DNA from: Solen grandis
Taxonomy: Eukaryota > Mollusca > Bivalvia > Adapedonta > Solenidae
Reading direction: 5' to 3'
Length of the DNA: 64,000 bases
Assembly (NCBI GenBank): GCA_021229015.1
Contig: CM037781.1
Location: 34,330,759 to 34,394,758 of the forward strand
How positions within the stretch are numbered: position 1 is the first letter of the stretch; each line of letters begins with the position of its first letter. Below, in pieces: positions 23,311 to 36,389 of this stretch. A program made the position numbers and the translations under genes. The notes beneath the pieces were generated by a model that was not told the origin of the DNA, made no database searches, and saw only the letters and a program-made list of their open reading frames with translations.

Positions 23311-24230
23311 AAAAACTCAAGGACTTTAAAAACGCCCCAACTTCGATTTGATTTTCCTATGTTGACCCTACCTTTAAATTCATTTTTTCTTTGTTAAATA
23401 AATAAAAATAGGGCATAAGACATGCACCAATCCATTGCTGTAGTATGCCCTACTACATTTCTAAGTAATTTAAAATCGTTTGAAAAACACGAAATAAAAC
23501 AATTCCAAGGTGAGCCGTTTTCAAAATACTTGATTACTTCGCATTATTGAAAGTTTGTGGAACTGCAGCCAGGTCAATGATTTATACAACTAGGAGACCA
23601 GACTGTGGAAAAAAAGGGTTTCTTCTCTTCGCTTCTTATCAATGTCAGTTTATTTCAAATGAAATTATAGAGAGACATCGTCGGAAACAACAGGTTTACT
23701 TATTCCGTTTCACTGCCGTTGGGAAAAAGGCAAGGGAAACGTTGTTTTACAAAGTCTTTGGCTAAAATATCAACCAATGAAAACCCGCCTTATAATACTC
23801 TTTGGCTTGGAGGCTTGAAAGTCATGTTAACCACGCTGCGGACAGCTGTATAAAACCTCTATGAAGTGTAAAATCCCACATCGATCGATCGGGGGTGGGT
23901 TTCCGACGATGGAAAGAGTCTTGGCTAAATAAAAACAAAAACATAAAAAAAACCCCTCAGAATTGGCTTGTTCCTTTACGTCGTTGTAAAGCAAATATCG
24001 AACAGGCATCTTTCGTGAGATGAACAAAACATACTAAAAGGTCAATCATGGCAATATTTAAGACTACACTCCATAGCTGGAATCGAACAGTACCAGTGTA
24101 CCTCGTCTGACCGTTTTGCACTCTGGAACAGGTTCAAATGAGTAAGTGTTAAACATGTAAGCAATATAACAATTTTTCATTGTTTCAAATTATGTATGCA
24201 ATGGTTGTAAAGGAAACGATAGTAGCGGGG

Positions 24231-24284
24231 TCATTCTTTCGCTTCTACGTCAAACTTTGTGGTTTCTATACGTGCTGCTGCTTC
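24231..24284 (-). CDS. Class B1 GPCR, last coding exon
   Basis: Acceptor 'cttttcag' after a pyrimidine tract. 17 codons (EAAARIETTKFDVEAKE) then TGA at 24233-24231. It joins in phase 0 to 25201-25353 across a 915-nt intron. This is the cytoplasmic end of the receptor. The nearest minus-strand AATAAA I see is about 580 nt downstream (near 23650), so the 3' UTR end is uncertain. Confidence 0.78.
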   Translation of the reverse strand, partial: EAAARIETTKFDVEAKE

Positions 24285-25200
24285 CTGAAAAGAAACAAAA
24301 ATGCATGTTCAGTTTTTTTTATTAACTATACACAAACTGAAATAAAACCCTGAACAGATATTTTATTATAAATATTTTATTTTGAATCCATTTGTAAACA
24401 GTCCCAGGTATAGTATAATGCTTGTAATAAAATAAACGTTTTCTGTAAAACTTTACAAATATTCAAGGTTATAAAAGTGCAAAAAATATCTTTTTTCCGT
24501 TTGTGGCTTATTTTTCTATATAACTTGTAGGCAATTTCATGTATCAAATAAATCAAATTAGTTATTAGCTATACTCTGAAATCAATTACTTTATTTTGCA
24601 TATTTTGTTGTTTATATATAAATGACAACATGGTCGATTAGTAGTACACACGAACGGCTGACCGAAAGTTGTGGGTTCAAACCCGAGGCGCAAAAAACTG
24701 GTTCTTCATAGGAACTGTCGAATCTGAGTAGTGTAACTGCAAAAACGTATTTCCATTTTATGTAAAAAGAAATACGTTTTAACTAAATCACGTTAAGAAT
24801 ATTTTAGTATGTGCAAAACATACAGGTATACATTTTGCAATTTTGTTTTTTTAAATTTAAATGAAATGGTAATTGTAATACAACATAAAATCCTCCGATG
24901 TCAATTTCAGGCTTGTAGCCTAGACAAAAGGCTAAGAAATAAATATGTCAGAGAAAACTTATTCTAAAGTGACTAGAGTACATTGTTGATATTCAGTTGA
25001 GAGACACATAGTTTAGACAGATAGCTTATTCAAGGGAAAACTATCAAATTTCTATTTATATCTAATTCCGAATTGTGTCCAGGCTATATTAATCGCTGTA
25101 TATAACGAAGGTTTACAGAACTACATTTTGATGAAATCATGTAACCATCCCCGCAGTTCATTAATTCATCATATTATGTAGCAAAAAGACCAAAATTTAC

Positions 25201-25353
25201 CTTTCCGTTAATCATGGAATTATAGTTATTTTGCGCCGTCAAGTGGTCTATGGTCGTATAGGCTGTCCCCACGTGACCGGAACTGGATTTGATACTGCTG
25301 CGCTTGCGCATCAGTCTGTGTTGAGTATACTTCCGGGTCATCACTGTGATGAC
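25201..25353 (-). CDS. Class B1 GPCR, helix 8 / C-terminal tail exon
   Basis: 153-nt exon (51 codons, phase 0-0), acceptor 'gtattacag', donor 'gtaaat'. It begins VITVMTRKYTQHRLMRKRSS, giving the Val of the N-G-E-V motif and a basic amphipathic helix 8. A Ser/Thr-rich tail follows with SIKSSSG and AYTTIDHLT, likely kinase and arrestin sites by analogy with other receptors. It ends SMINGK at the junction to the last coding exon. Confidence 0.88.
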
Positions 25354-26136
25354 CTGTAATACAAAAGTGTATTAAAGTCAGTAGTGATGAACATGTTTCA
25401 ACATGACTTTTGTGTTAAACTAGTATTTGGTATATTTGGTATTAAAGCAACAAACAAATGAAGAATAGTTATATTATCACAACAATCAGTATCCAATTCC
25501 GGTACTGTTTCACAGCAAACGGTCTGTATATCTTATTTTGCACACAATTTTCATGCCCTATCACATTGGTGAAAAGTAAACAAGAAAACTGTCTTTAAGC
25601 AGGTGCGCTTAAAGACTGATTGGTCCAAATCCGGTGAAAATCAGGGTCATTAGTAAAAAAATACAGCTGCCGCCAAATAAAAAAAGACCTTGACCATGAA
25701 AACAAAAACTGACCATAACCATGTAAACAAACATATAGAAAATGACGAGATTAAAAAAATGATGACAGGTATATTACTTTCATAACTTCGTTTTTCACGA
25801 TTGCTACCAACCATACTTTTAAGTACGCACTTGGTAATACTAATTTTAATCATTTTTTTCTCTAATGAACATATCGTCATCACTTAATTTCTTATGCAAA
25901 TATTGTTACTAATTTAGGAAAATATTCCTTTCAACTGTTAATTATTTCGTAAAACACATTTCACATAAGAGCCTGGAGTTCATCGAAAGAATTCTGAAAT
26001 TCATTAAGGGACGTAACTGCGATTTTTACCCTGGAATTTAGTCAGCAAGGGATAATTCCCCTTCACTTTGCATATCGGAAGTTATGGTGATCATGCGCAA
26101 GGAAAGTCTCATTAATTAAAGAAAAATAACTCAAGC

Positions 26137-26487
26137 TTAACCCTTTCCCTCATAGAGGAAACCATGAAAAGACCTATGCGAACAGCATAAAACCAGATCA
26201 GCCTGCGAGTAACTCGCAGGCTGATCAGGTTTTATGCTGTTCGCTGCTCCTCAGTGGTCTGGAAATGAGGATTTTGTAATTAAATTTGGTAAGGTTTAAC
26301 TGTGGTTTTCTGCAGATCAGGCTTTATGTGGTACCTACTGAGTGCACAAAAAATGTACTGGTAGGAGATACTCCCCTAGTATATGAGATCATAAAGCTAA
26401 ATGACCATTAAAAAGTGTACACTGATAAAATACCTTTATTACTTAGTATGGAAAGGAGATATCTGCTAACATGCATGGCAAGGGTTA
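26137..26487. mobile_element. MITE-like palindromic element, copy 1
   Basis: The core at 26178-26244 is a palindrome: two 32-nt arms with one mismatch around a 3-nt loop, centred on 'gcctgcgagtaactcgcagg'. Outer ends 'ttaaccctttccc' and 'gcaagggttaa' are short inverted repeats. It lies in the GPCR intron between the TM7 and tail exons. No coding capacity. Confidence 0.7.
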
Positions 26488-26539
26488 ATATAAAACTAAG
26501 CTATCAAAAGACATGTATTTTGTAATTAAACCAACTTAC

Positions 26540-26581
26540 CTCTCCGTTACAAAAACAATACATGATGGAAACAAAGGCGCC
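26540..26581 (-). CDS. Class B1 GPCR, 42-nt TM7 exon
   Basis: Acceptor 'ctatttcag', donor 'gtaagt'. Exactly 14 codons: GAFVSIMYCFCNGE. It completes TM7 and supplies the conserved (C/N)-N-x-E-V motif together with Val, the first residue of the next exon. A separate 42-nt, phase 0-0 exon for this part of TM7 is an established feature of class B1 receptor genes. Skipping it is the known basis of the calcitonin receptor delta-e13 form. Small size and symmetric phase mean skipping would keep frame here too. Confidence 0.93.
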
Positions 26582-26654
26582 CTGAAATAGATAACAATAA
26601 ACATGGCGTTTGTTTGTAGTTTATCTAAAAACTTAACTTATTATCAAACTTATT

Positions 26655-26832
26655 CCCAATGATTGGGAAGCAACTTCTTACAACTTATGCTTATCTTTCA
26701 TGACGAGTCTCGGGTTGGACCAGTACTTAGCGCCTGAGAAGGTCATAAATATTCCTTACCCCATACCGTAATGAGGTTCTAACCAAAATCCTTTGGACCC
26801 CATTCGGGTATGTTACCTCTGGACCAAGCCGC
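26655..26832 (-). repeat. SINE family D
   Basis: Reversed tail 'gattgggaagcaacttctta', 'gggttggaccagtacttagc', head end 'cctctggaccaagccgcc'. Lies between the TM6 and TM7 exons of the GPCR. Confidence 0.76.
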
Positions 26833-27039
26833 CTAAGGTTGTGAAAGTTTTTTTAAAAGCATGTTTGCGTCTATTTTGAAAACAATTCCTCTCGAGCACG
26901 TTTAAGTTTACGAAAACCTATGTACTTATAACCTGTAAATTTTCTTTTGCAAATGAGTATATCAATGATAAAGCTATGTCTAATGTAAGTTGAAAATTCC
27001 AATGTGTGGTAAGGGAATAGTGTTGAATGTGTTTCTTAC

Positions 27040-27175
27040 CTGTAATGAAACTAGAAGTGCTACTACTATATGGTAGAAATCTTCTAGTTTGGAGCCGGGT
27101 TCAGGCCGTATAGGAAACAACAGATACTGTAACCCTAGTAGGGGAACCAGGATTAACGTCGCTCGGGTGGCTTTC
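27040..27175 (-). CDS. Class B1 GPCR, TM6-ECL3 exon
   Basis: 136-nt exon, acceptor 'accatttcag' and donor 'gtaaga'. It encodes the ICL3-TM6 junction KATRATLILVPLLGLQYLLF, then PIRPEPGSKLED (extracellular loop 3) and the start of TM7 (FYHIVVALLVSLQ). K-A-(V/T)-(K/R)-A-T-L followed by V-P-L-L-G is diagnostic of secretin-family receptors. The L-G-x-Q-x-x-x-F-P-x-R-P stretch resembles calcitonin/CGRP-type receptors more than CRF, PTH or PDF types. That subfamily call is by eye and needs a tree. It ends in phase 0 against the 42-nt TM7 exon. Confidence 0.93.
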
Positions 27176-27254
27176 CTGAAATGGTATTTAATGCTATAAT
27201 AGTGAATAAACTAATGAAATAGATTGTATAAATCTATTTATTTTTTTTTTGGTT

Positions 27255-27410
27255 ATTTTAATTTCCCACCGACAGTGTTTCGGTCATCACATGACTACAT
27301 GAGACATAGTGCTGCCTCCCTGCGGTATCACGCCATAGACAAGTGTCATGGTACCACACCTAGTTATAATACGAGTCTTGATTCCGGACTCAGGCTTCCC
27401 TTATAGACTA
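27255..27410 (-). repeat. SINE family C, 3' part
   Basis: 'cccaccgacagtgtttcggt' and 'tatcacgccatagacaagtg' match the tail half of the neighbouring element at 27473-27777. Confidence 0.7.
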
Positions 27411-27472
27411 GGTGATAAGCAATTATTCATGACATTTGTAAGTCGATACCGGGTCAAAACCTGCTTCAATAT

Positions 27473-27777
27473 ATGTTTGTTTGTTGGGTGTAACGTTCCG
27501 CTGACAGTATTCCAGTCATTTGGAGGCAATGTGTACTTGAGATATGGTGCTGCCACAATGTAATATCACGCCGTAGACACATTGCATGATACCACACTCA
27601 GTCACATTATCCTGACGCTGGGCCGACCAGTCCTGGAACTACCATGTATATATACTGAGCGCTAAGTAGGGATCTACGAGTAGCATTTTTAACGAATTTG
27701 GTATGTCGCGATCGGGAATCGAACCCATGACTTCCCGCTACCGAGGCGGACGCTCTATCCACTCTGCCACCGGGGAC
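27473..27777 (-). repeat. SINE family C, complete
   Basis: Reversed element from 'gtttgttgggtgtaacgttc' to the tRNA-like head 'ctctatccactctgccaccg' with B-box 'gggaatcgaacccatgac'. Confidence 0.84.
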
Positions 27778-28463
27778 GGTGAACTACTTCCTAATAAATA
27801 TCTTTGATGGAATTTACGCTCGTTCTCTTTAAGAGCATACTGATAAATGCATTGTCTATTTTCTCACAGTTTCTTTTTTAATGCCAATGAATACGGCAGT
27901 TCCAAATATTTAAAACAATTAATTGATAAACATGACATCTGAGATATTTCGTGAAATAAAAGCATGGATAAATAATATGTAACAACCGTCCATTGCCTTA
28001 TTTAGATAAGTTTAACGCTGAATTTTTCTGGAGTCAACATAGGACCATATTCTAAAGAAACTCCAATCTTAGACTTCAGTTAAAAGGGCGAACAGGGAGT
28101 TGTTGTTTTTTTCTCTGTTTTATTCTGCCTAAATTTTGAGAAGAATGTTTTTAATGGTCGATATTGTAAACTAGCTATTTGGTTTGAGAGTTAAATATTT
28201 CAGGAAAATAACATAATTCATACACTGTATCAAAGTTAAAGCATTTCACAAAGATGTTTTCGTAAATACGGACCCTAAACCTGGAAGTCTTCAAATGACT
28301 AAAATACTGTCAGTGGGACGTAAAACTCAACGACCATCACAACAAACACGAATTAGCAATACAAGTGTTTATGCATAAAATATTACAATAAACGTGCAAT
28401 AACTCGAGGAACACTTATCACTTATTGTATGGTGATATTGCAGACTCAGCCCAAAAAATATCG

Positions 28464-28750
28464 TCTCCCGGTGGCTGAGTAGTTAGGGATTCCGACTCGG
28501 GAGCTGGAGGTCGCGGGTTCGATCCCCAAAGTCGTTACAAAATGGTACTGGTGGCTCCCCGCTTGACGCATAATATATACAAGGTAGATCCAGGATTAGT
28601 TGGCCCAGGATCAAGATAATGTGACTGGATATGGTATCATGTCACATGTCTACGGCGTGATACTGCAGTGTGGCAGCACTATATCTGTCTCGGGTAAACA
28701 TAGTCTCCAAATGACTGACATGCTGTCTAAAGGATAACCAGCCAACAAAG
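28464..28750 (+). repeat. SINE family C, complete
   Basis: tRNA-like head 'tcccggtggctgagtagtta' with B-box 'gcgggttcgatcccc', body 'ggatatggtatcatgtcaca', tail 'tctccaaatgactgacatgc'. Confidence 0.84.
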
Positions 28751-31700
28751 AAATAACGCCGTAGACAGAAGGCATAGCACAACATCCGGACATCGACATA
28801 ATCCTAGTCCCTGTACGGAAAAGGGGGGGGGGGGGGGTATTCTCGGAAGTACGATTCTTGCGATTACCAGACCATTTTAAATCTTACGCTATTGGATGCT
28901 AGCAGGTTTACGATAATAAGGAATTGCAACACAAACAAAACAAGCACAATGAAGCATAAAGATATCATAACCGTCATAATAGCATATAATCCACTGTTCC
29001 ATCTTACATGCATTTATTTTATGATTTTGAGCGGATTCCTGAGATACAGATTAAAATTATATTTCATAATTTCACAGTGAAGTTTTGTATTAATATAATT
29101 TCAGTGTTCCCAGAAAAAATGTATTTTAATTTATTCATGCAATATTTTGTAGTGAAACAAATCGGTTGATATTTGACACAATAGATTATCCGTTCATTCT
29201 GAAGGGGTTTAATCGATAACTTTCCCATTAATATTCGCTTGAACCAGTGGTAAAATTCAAGCAAGATGCTTAATTATACACAGTTACATGAAGTTTTCGA
29301 CATAGTTTTAACTTTATAATGCTGGAGCAGTTAATATGTTATACTAAGTTCTGGGCCTTATTGTTGAAAGGGAATATCTAAAGGTTTTCTTATGGAAACC
29401 TGGGTAAATCAAAAGATTCCAGTAAACTAGACTGACAACACACGATAATATTTTACGATGACGTCCCCGAACGGATACATGTTCACCGATTATTGTCGCT
29501 TTTCGGGAAAGTAAGTAATCTTTGGCGACTAGCGACAATCGGAACATCGCTAATATTTTGTGAGCTTAGAAAAATGTATTCTCACTTTTGATTACGTTAC
29601 TCGTAATGATATAATTTCCGAAGGTCACGAGATAAAATATAATTTAATTTTCCACAAAAATGAACAAATATCCTCTTTAATATTAAGTTTGATATATTAT
29701 TAAAAATATTCAAAATTATTTTTAAAAGATATCACATGACAATAAAACTTGTTAGCCATATATTACAGACAGGCAGACATTTATTTAAAGCTTTTCAAGT
29801 TTTTTATTCAAAACCGCTCATCATTTTTTTTTTAATAAAATGATTTTGATGATTAAAATCTGACGAAGTACAATAATCATAATTGCTCATAAGAAAGACA
29901 GAAAGAAAGAAGGGTAACAAAATGTTATTAGATATTGCATTATCATTTTGAAATATCATTAGATCATAAGAATTCCAATTAAAGCATGTGTATATATATA
30001 TAATAATATAATTGTAAAGACACATGCTAACGTCCAGCATCCTTAACATGCACGGATCAAGAGGTGGTGATTTTTTAATATGCATAAAATATAGTATGCG
30101 AGTGCTTTGACATCAAATAAGGGTCTGGATCCCCCTGGAAGAATATCCAAACAAGAAATATCTTTAAAAAAAAGAAAAAAATATGCAAGTTACAGAAAGT
30201 AAAAGTGTGACAATATATTTAATATAATAATGATAGCATTTTTTTTTATTATTATGTGATTTAAACATTATGCTAGAAAACGTATTTGTCGCTTAATTTA
30301 TAAGATGTAATATACAATATAAATGAAACATAAAAAAGGTTTCGTCTCGGAGCACCTTCACCAGGTGTTACTATAAATAGCTTATCTTAACTATCTCATG
30401 CGACTTTGAGGGACGAATTCACTACCAAGGTTAAATCACGTTTTCTAAAGACTCAAAAATGATTACCTTTTTTCAAATTGGTGGTTTTATGTTTAAAGTT
30501 TAAATAGGAAGATAAATTTCTTATTTGACAATTGCACCCTGAAACTCTCATTTCATGACGGAATGTCTTAAAATAATTTATGCAAACCAATGAAACGAGT
30601 GCTTGTTCGAACTATTCAATTGTTAACCAAGATTAGATTGGTTCAAGAAATAGGTCAAAAACATTTCATACAGCTTACGCCGAAAAAGAAGAGTAAAATA
30701 GAAAGAAAACCATATATAACCTCCCCATATCCCTGGAAAAAATGTGTACCCCCCACCCCCCTATTAAACCGATGGACCCTCACTGGAAACTCTTAAAAGA
30801 AGCAAACAGTACGAAAGAATGAAGTCATGATACAACCGCCTCTCCACCTGCGGCAATTTTCAAAGATTGGCCCTGTCGGACTCCCACCTCCCTGAGATAT
30901 ATGACTGGATCCTTGCATGCTTAATAAATACAGTAAACTATATTAACTATAGAACTCAAGAGGCTTACAAGATGGTTTTGATATCTGTAGGATGATTTTC
31001 TACTATGTTTATTGATTTCATCTCCAATTATTGTTGTGTGTGTGTGTGTGTGTGTGTGTTTTAATATGCTTTTTCTTTCTTTCTTTTTTATTTCAAGAAT
31101 TCAGTATTTCGTTTATAACTCGCACAATTCCTGTAAATTTCAGTAAACATTTGAATGGAAATTAACTTTTTCATTTGTAGACTACTTACTAATGGTATTT
31201 TTAAAACAAGGTGTAATAAACGAGAAAAATTTACATAAAACTCACACATTTCAGATTTTTTTGCATGAATTTCATGTGAAACTGACAGCGGTTGTCTCTA
31301 AAGACCAGACATTCCAAGCAAAATATGGTGTAATTGCTTTGTAACTATTCAATGGAACTTGTAAATAACTAAGTAACTGAGGATTCAACTGCACGAACAA
31401 GTATAGAATAGAGTATATTAAGACATTTCTACAGACAATAGAAGACCGAAGCGAGCGTAGTGAGACTGTCATATGATACATATATATTTAAGCTACAATG
31501 ACATAAAGTTCTCAGGAAACTAATAATATCATAAGAAACAGTACAGTCTAGAACATGGTTGATTAAATCAAAGTGACAATTGTAAAAAAAAAAAAAAAAA
31601 AAAAAAACATCTTTCGGAGCATTATAAGCCCGAAGCATGTGCTGTCTTAAGAGGCACAATATAAAAATGTTAGAGGATTCAATGGAAAAAAAAGCAAGTC

Positions 31701-31924
31701 GCTGTTGTTGCTTGCAACACACAAAACTTCTACCAGTTATTCACATTTTGACTATTTCCATTACCATCTTTACCAGAATTTTGATCTGACAGTCGGACGC
31801 ACGGGCAGACAGAATGAAGGAGGGCAAACTTACAGTCCCCTCTACAGTGTAAACATCGGTAGTGGACTAATTAACAGACACGAAATATTTTCACATTATA
31901 TCAGTATTACATGTTGCTTCATAA
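28751..31924. other. Intronic AT-rich stretch of the GPCR gene
   Basis: Poly-G at 28824-28838, a (GT)n run at 31033-31059 and poly-A at 31584-31606. No exon signals supported by an open frame. Confidence 0.5.
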
Positions 31925-32400
31925 TGTGACCTTGACTCAATACAGCCGAAAATTGCACTTGATCTGCACTTCATCTCAGTATAGTGCCATAACTGGCACC
32001 TAAGTTTTAATCTACCTAAGGGATTCAAGAGATACAGAGCGGACACACAATATTCTAACATTATAACAATATGACATGTGACCTTCAAGTGTGACCTTGA
32101 CCTTGAACCAAGACATCCGAAACCTATGCTCTGCACATCCACTCAGAAGGGTTGACATTTCTGTCAAATAATTTCAATTTCTTCAAGCGGTTCCAAAGAT
32201 ACAGAGTGGACAAGAAATTGCTAACAACTTCAAGTGTGACCTTGACCTTGAACCAAGACATCGAAATCTACGCTCTGCACATCCTCTCAGTATGGTTGAC
32301 ATTTCTTTTAAATAATTTCAATTTCCTTCCAGTAGTTCTTAAGATACAGAACGGACACAAAATATTCTAACATTATAATAGTATGACATGTGATCTTCCG
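31925..32400. repeat. Tandem mollusc-type repeat with TGACCTTGACCTTGA motifs
   Basis: About three diverged units of roughly 145-170 bp with 'gtgaccttgaccttga', 'ctctgcacatcc', 'aatttcaatttcttc' and 'agatacagagcggacac'. Exact motif copies at 32092-32106 and 32237-32251. Confidence 0.75.
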
Positions 32401-34518
32401 CCTTCGGGCGTATAAAATGTATGGCTGTGTTAAAGAGACATGGGATACATATTTTTCTATCGCGTGCCAAAGCGGTAATTATCGCGTGCGCATGGGATAT
32501 AAATTTTAAGTCCCATTTGCTACCGTAAAAAAAAAAATAGAAATACAGATAATAGTGGCATTTTTTCTGAGCTTCGGCTAGTAACTGTTAAAATGTTCAT
32601 ACAAGTCATGATTAAACACTCCCACCTGACGACACTTCCCCAATTTCACTTAGCGCTAAGTAAATTTTTTGACTTTAGTACTTATGAAACACATTTCAAC
32701 AGTTTTGTTAAACAGTGGAATACCTGAATTACAAATAGTGTCAATGTCATTAACTTCATATTTTCGTCAGCCACGATAGCGTATTGTGTTCATGCCGTAT
32801 CTAAGATTATATGTATTACTTAGCACAAAGTATTGTCTTGGATTACATATAAGTACTATGAAAAATCGATTAAGTTAATCGTGCAGAAGAAACACATAAA
32901 AATCACAAAGAGCCACGTGTTTTTGAAATATCTTTAGAAATAGATACATGTAGAATATCTAACGTAAGCCCGTGTGCATTCTTTCTTTTCGTAATGAGTT
33001 CCGGGTCAATGGTACGGGTCACAATATGGTTACATAAGAAATAGATGTCCATTGAAAACCCAAAGACTCAATTTGATAAATAGCGAATGTAACACGATCT
33101 ATTTTTTCAGTTAATATATTTCGCAGCCTTGTTTGCATTTCCTTGTCCTTCAAGCACACAATTTTGTACTTCCGCGAAATTACGCAAAGTAGTGCACGCT
33201 CTGATTATAAATCCATCGTCGATACTATATTTTTACTCAGCTGGTTTTGCTTTGTAATGTAGAGTTTATATGTCCATACATATACAATATGATTATTATT
33301 TTTAATATGATGATTTCATCAACGTTGAATTCAAAAGCAGCTATTATTTACAACACCAATGTTCTACGCTGAAATACATATCACGAAATTTCACGCGCGA
33401 GATTTTCTGCGCTTTGATATCTATCTTGAGCGTGTATCCCATAGACTTAAAAATAAATATCCTACTTTCGTGCGTATATCCGCATTTAATCATCATCGTG
33501 TCTATTAATTGAGAAAGTGTACTTGCGTGAAACCGAATAGTTACGGACGGCTTCCGGCGAAAAGATATCAAACCAACAGAGATTATTACAAATCTAGTAC
33601 CCTTATGGAATTAAACACAAAATATAAGCATAAAGAGATAGGAAGATATTTTGGCATCTTAATTTCTTCGCGGATTCATTTCTATGAGAGAAGTAAAGTA
33701 ACCCTGTGTTAAATCCCTGAAGTGTAATATTATATAACACTCACCCAGATACTTCACACATTCCATTTATATACTGTATATTTACATACTTATATGTAAT
33801 ATATGTTACAAAAACCATAAACAACATCAAAGAAAACTCGTTTCATTGAGATAACATTTTCAGTTCACTGAAGTCTTGAATATTTACGATATAATAGTCT
33901 TGTAACATGCAATCAGAAGTTGTACCCGTGAGACAACCAGAAAAGACATTTAATTACAAATATACATATATATGGATTTATATGTATATTTGTGAAATTG
34001 TACTTGAATGTTACTTGTTGCTGCTTTTGAAGTTGGAAGTTTATGTCATTAATTTAGGATATACAAGTTCATTTGTGAAATTGCACTTGAATGCTGTTTA
34101 ACGTTGCTTTTGAAGTGGATTTTTAACAATTGTTTCAAAACTTTTATCAACAATAATTCAGTAAAGATAGAATTTATATATTATTCTACAGTTACCATAC
34201 TTCAGTTATGCATCTTCTGATATACACTATGTATTCTAAAAGAGAAAGACACTGCCAGAAACCAATTCAAAATGCTGACAATCTGTAGCCATTGCAATAA
34301 AATAAACACACGAACGGTTTAACTGCCGAGAACAGCTCGAATACCATGCTTAATATCTATTTGATTATTTTAATGTATATTTATCTTATGGTATGATTCT
34401 GACGATTAAAATCGCAGAACTCTTTAAAGGCAAACATCTAAATCGTCAAAATACAAATATTTACGTCTGTTTAGGTCGTTAAGCAATACGGTAACATTTC
34501 ATCGATGTCTGTTTGTTT

Positions 34519-34705
34519 GTTATGTATGTATGTATGTATGTATGTATGTATGTATTTGTTTGTTTGTTTGTTTGTATGAAGACTAGGTATGTATGGATGT
34601 TTGTATGTATGCAGATTATCTATGTATATATGAAAGTAATTTATGTATGTATGTCGGTAGGTATCATGTATCTATGTACCATTATGTACAATGTATGTAT
34701 GCATG
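34519..34705. repeat. (GTAT)n/(TTTG)n simple-repeat region
   Basis: GTAT and TTTG tetranucleotides, increasingly degenerate towards the right. A 65-codon frame rich in Met/Tyr/Val/Cys is repeat-derived. Confidence 0.92.
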
Positions 34706-35057
34706 CATAACTAGCTGATTACAGTTAAAATCTCTAAACTACACGATAAAAGCTATAAATGTTATATACACACACTTAAGTTAAGCGATGCCACTGACGT
34801 TTGATATATGATACCAACACAACACAACGGCTTTTCTCCGTACCAGTAAGACACGTATTTATTTCTTTTGCTCGATCGAAGCCTTATATTTGTTACGATA
34901 CAAATGTCTTCATAGAATGCTGTTGATACTTCTTCCCTGAAAATATAGTACCATAAACAGATTGCGCTTAATATTTTTTTCTTCCTTTTTAATTGTTGTT
35001 GTTGTCGTTGTTTTTTCTCAAAAAGCATTTCTCATAAACATGTTTATATATCACCAT

Positions 35058-35132
35058 TTAATTAATTAATTAATTAATTAATTAATTCATTAATTCATAT
35101 TCATTCATTCATTCATTCATTCATTCATTCAT
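35058..35132. repeat. (TTAA/AATT)n then (ATTC)n microsatellite
   Basis: 'attaattaattaatt' run passing into 'attcattcattc'. A fragment of a SINE D-type tail lies just beyond ('tttctcaatcgacgtaaaat', about 35220). Confidence 0.92.
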
Positions 35133-35891
35133 TTCTTTGTATTTTGTTTCTACAGACCAAAAAATGAATGTCTACACCGCCGAGAGGAACCAGTGAATTA
35201 CTGTTAGGTGTAAGAGGTTGTTTCTCAATCGACGTAAAATGATCATGTGGTTACACTAAAATTGATTATTTGCGCTTTGTTAAAGATTACATAACATGTC
35301 CACACCTATGGCACCACATTTTTTTCACAATTTCAAGAAGTCAACATTGCTTCACATTCATGCTTGAGTGTTGTTATTTAACAGGCACATATATGCTACT
35401 AGAGTAAATAAAACTGAATTCAGACATTCTGAGAATACTTTGCTGTGACAATATATTTTGCAGAAATCGTTTACCTAGATTCTAAGATTTACTGGCGTAC
35501 TTGATATAGTTTTGAGTTATCAGTCTTGTATTTCACATAGACCGAATGTAATTATATGGATCTTGCATCACTTCTTTTGCAAAGACCTATTATCTTCCCT
35601 GGCAGCACATATTTTCTTTGGTATATTAAACAGGAAACGTTGGCAGGAGGCGTGGAAGAGTTTTTGTATTATATACTTTCGACTTTAGAGTTTGACAGAT
35701 ACGCCAGTTATAAATATCTTGAATGTAGGATGACGGAAGATTGTTCAATATTCATAAAGAAAATATTTAAAACAAAACAAAACATACTAATATTATATGT
35801 TTATCCCTAAAAAATCTACATGTGTGGAAAAATGATATTTTATTTATTTCAAATTTTATTTAACATTTATTTATATTAATTCATTAATTAT

Positions 35892-36090
35892 CATATTTAT
35901 CGATTAACAACTTATGTTAATCACTCTCGATGACTATGCTGGAGATGTATCTGGTAATTATTGTGGAAGGAAACCGGAAAACCCGGAGAAAATCCACGTG
36001 TCTGGACGGGCGATCACCGTACCCTTTTACGGACGTGAATCGAACCCGGGACGCATTGGTGAGAATCAAAACGCGTTATCCCTACCACTA
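35892..36090 (-). repeat. SINE family A
   Basis: Shares 'gtgtctggacgggcga', 'ggaaaccgg..aacccgg' and the reversed head 'aatcgaacccgggacgcat' with the 694-898 element. Head end partly degraded. Confidence 0.75.
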
Positions 36091-36153
36091 CTATATTTAC
36101 TGTATTCCAGTCATATAACAACGAAGAAAGCCACTGAACGCAAAGAGGGGTGC

Positions 36154-36367
36154 ATCTCAGCCCCTCACCGCTGTGGGTTCGATTCCCGGTAGGGACTTCG
36201 GATTTTTCATGTGAGAAAGCCTTTCAGCTGGTTTGCGGTAGGTCGATGGTTCTACCCGGGTATCTCTGTGTACTCGGTGTCTTCCTCCACCTGTAATTAG
36301 CTGGACGTCGCTATATGATTGAAATACTATCGCAGCGACGGTAAACTCCAATACAACAACAACAACA
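36154..36367 (+). repeat. SINE family B, head-truncated, with exact 14-bp target-site duplication
   Basis: The body runs from the B-box region ('gggttcgattcccgg') to '...gcgacggtaaactccaa' and a (CAA)n tail. Exact repeats 'gcaaagaggggtgc' at 36140-36153 and 36368-36381 flank it. A second, opposite-strand family B copy follows directly. Confidence 0.87.
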
Positions 36368-36389
36368 GCAAAGAGGGGTGCGAATAAAA

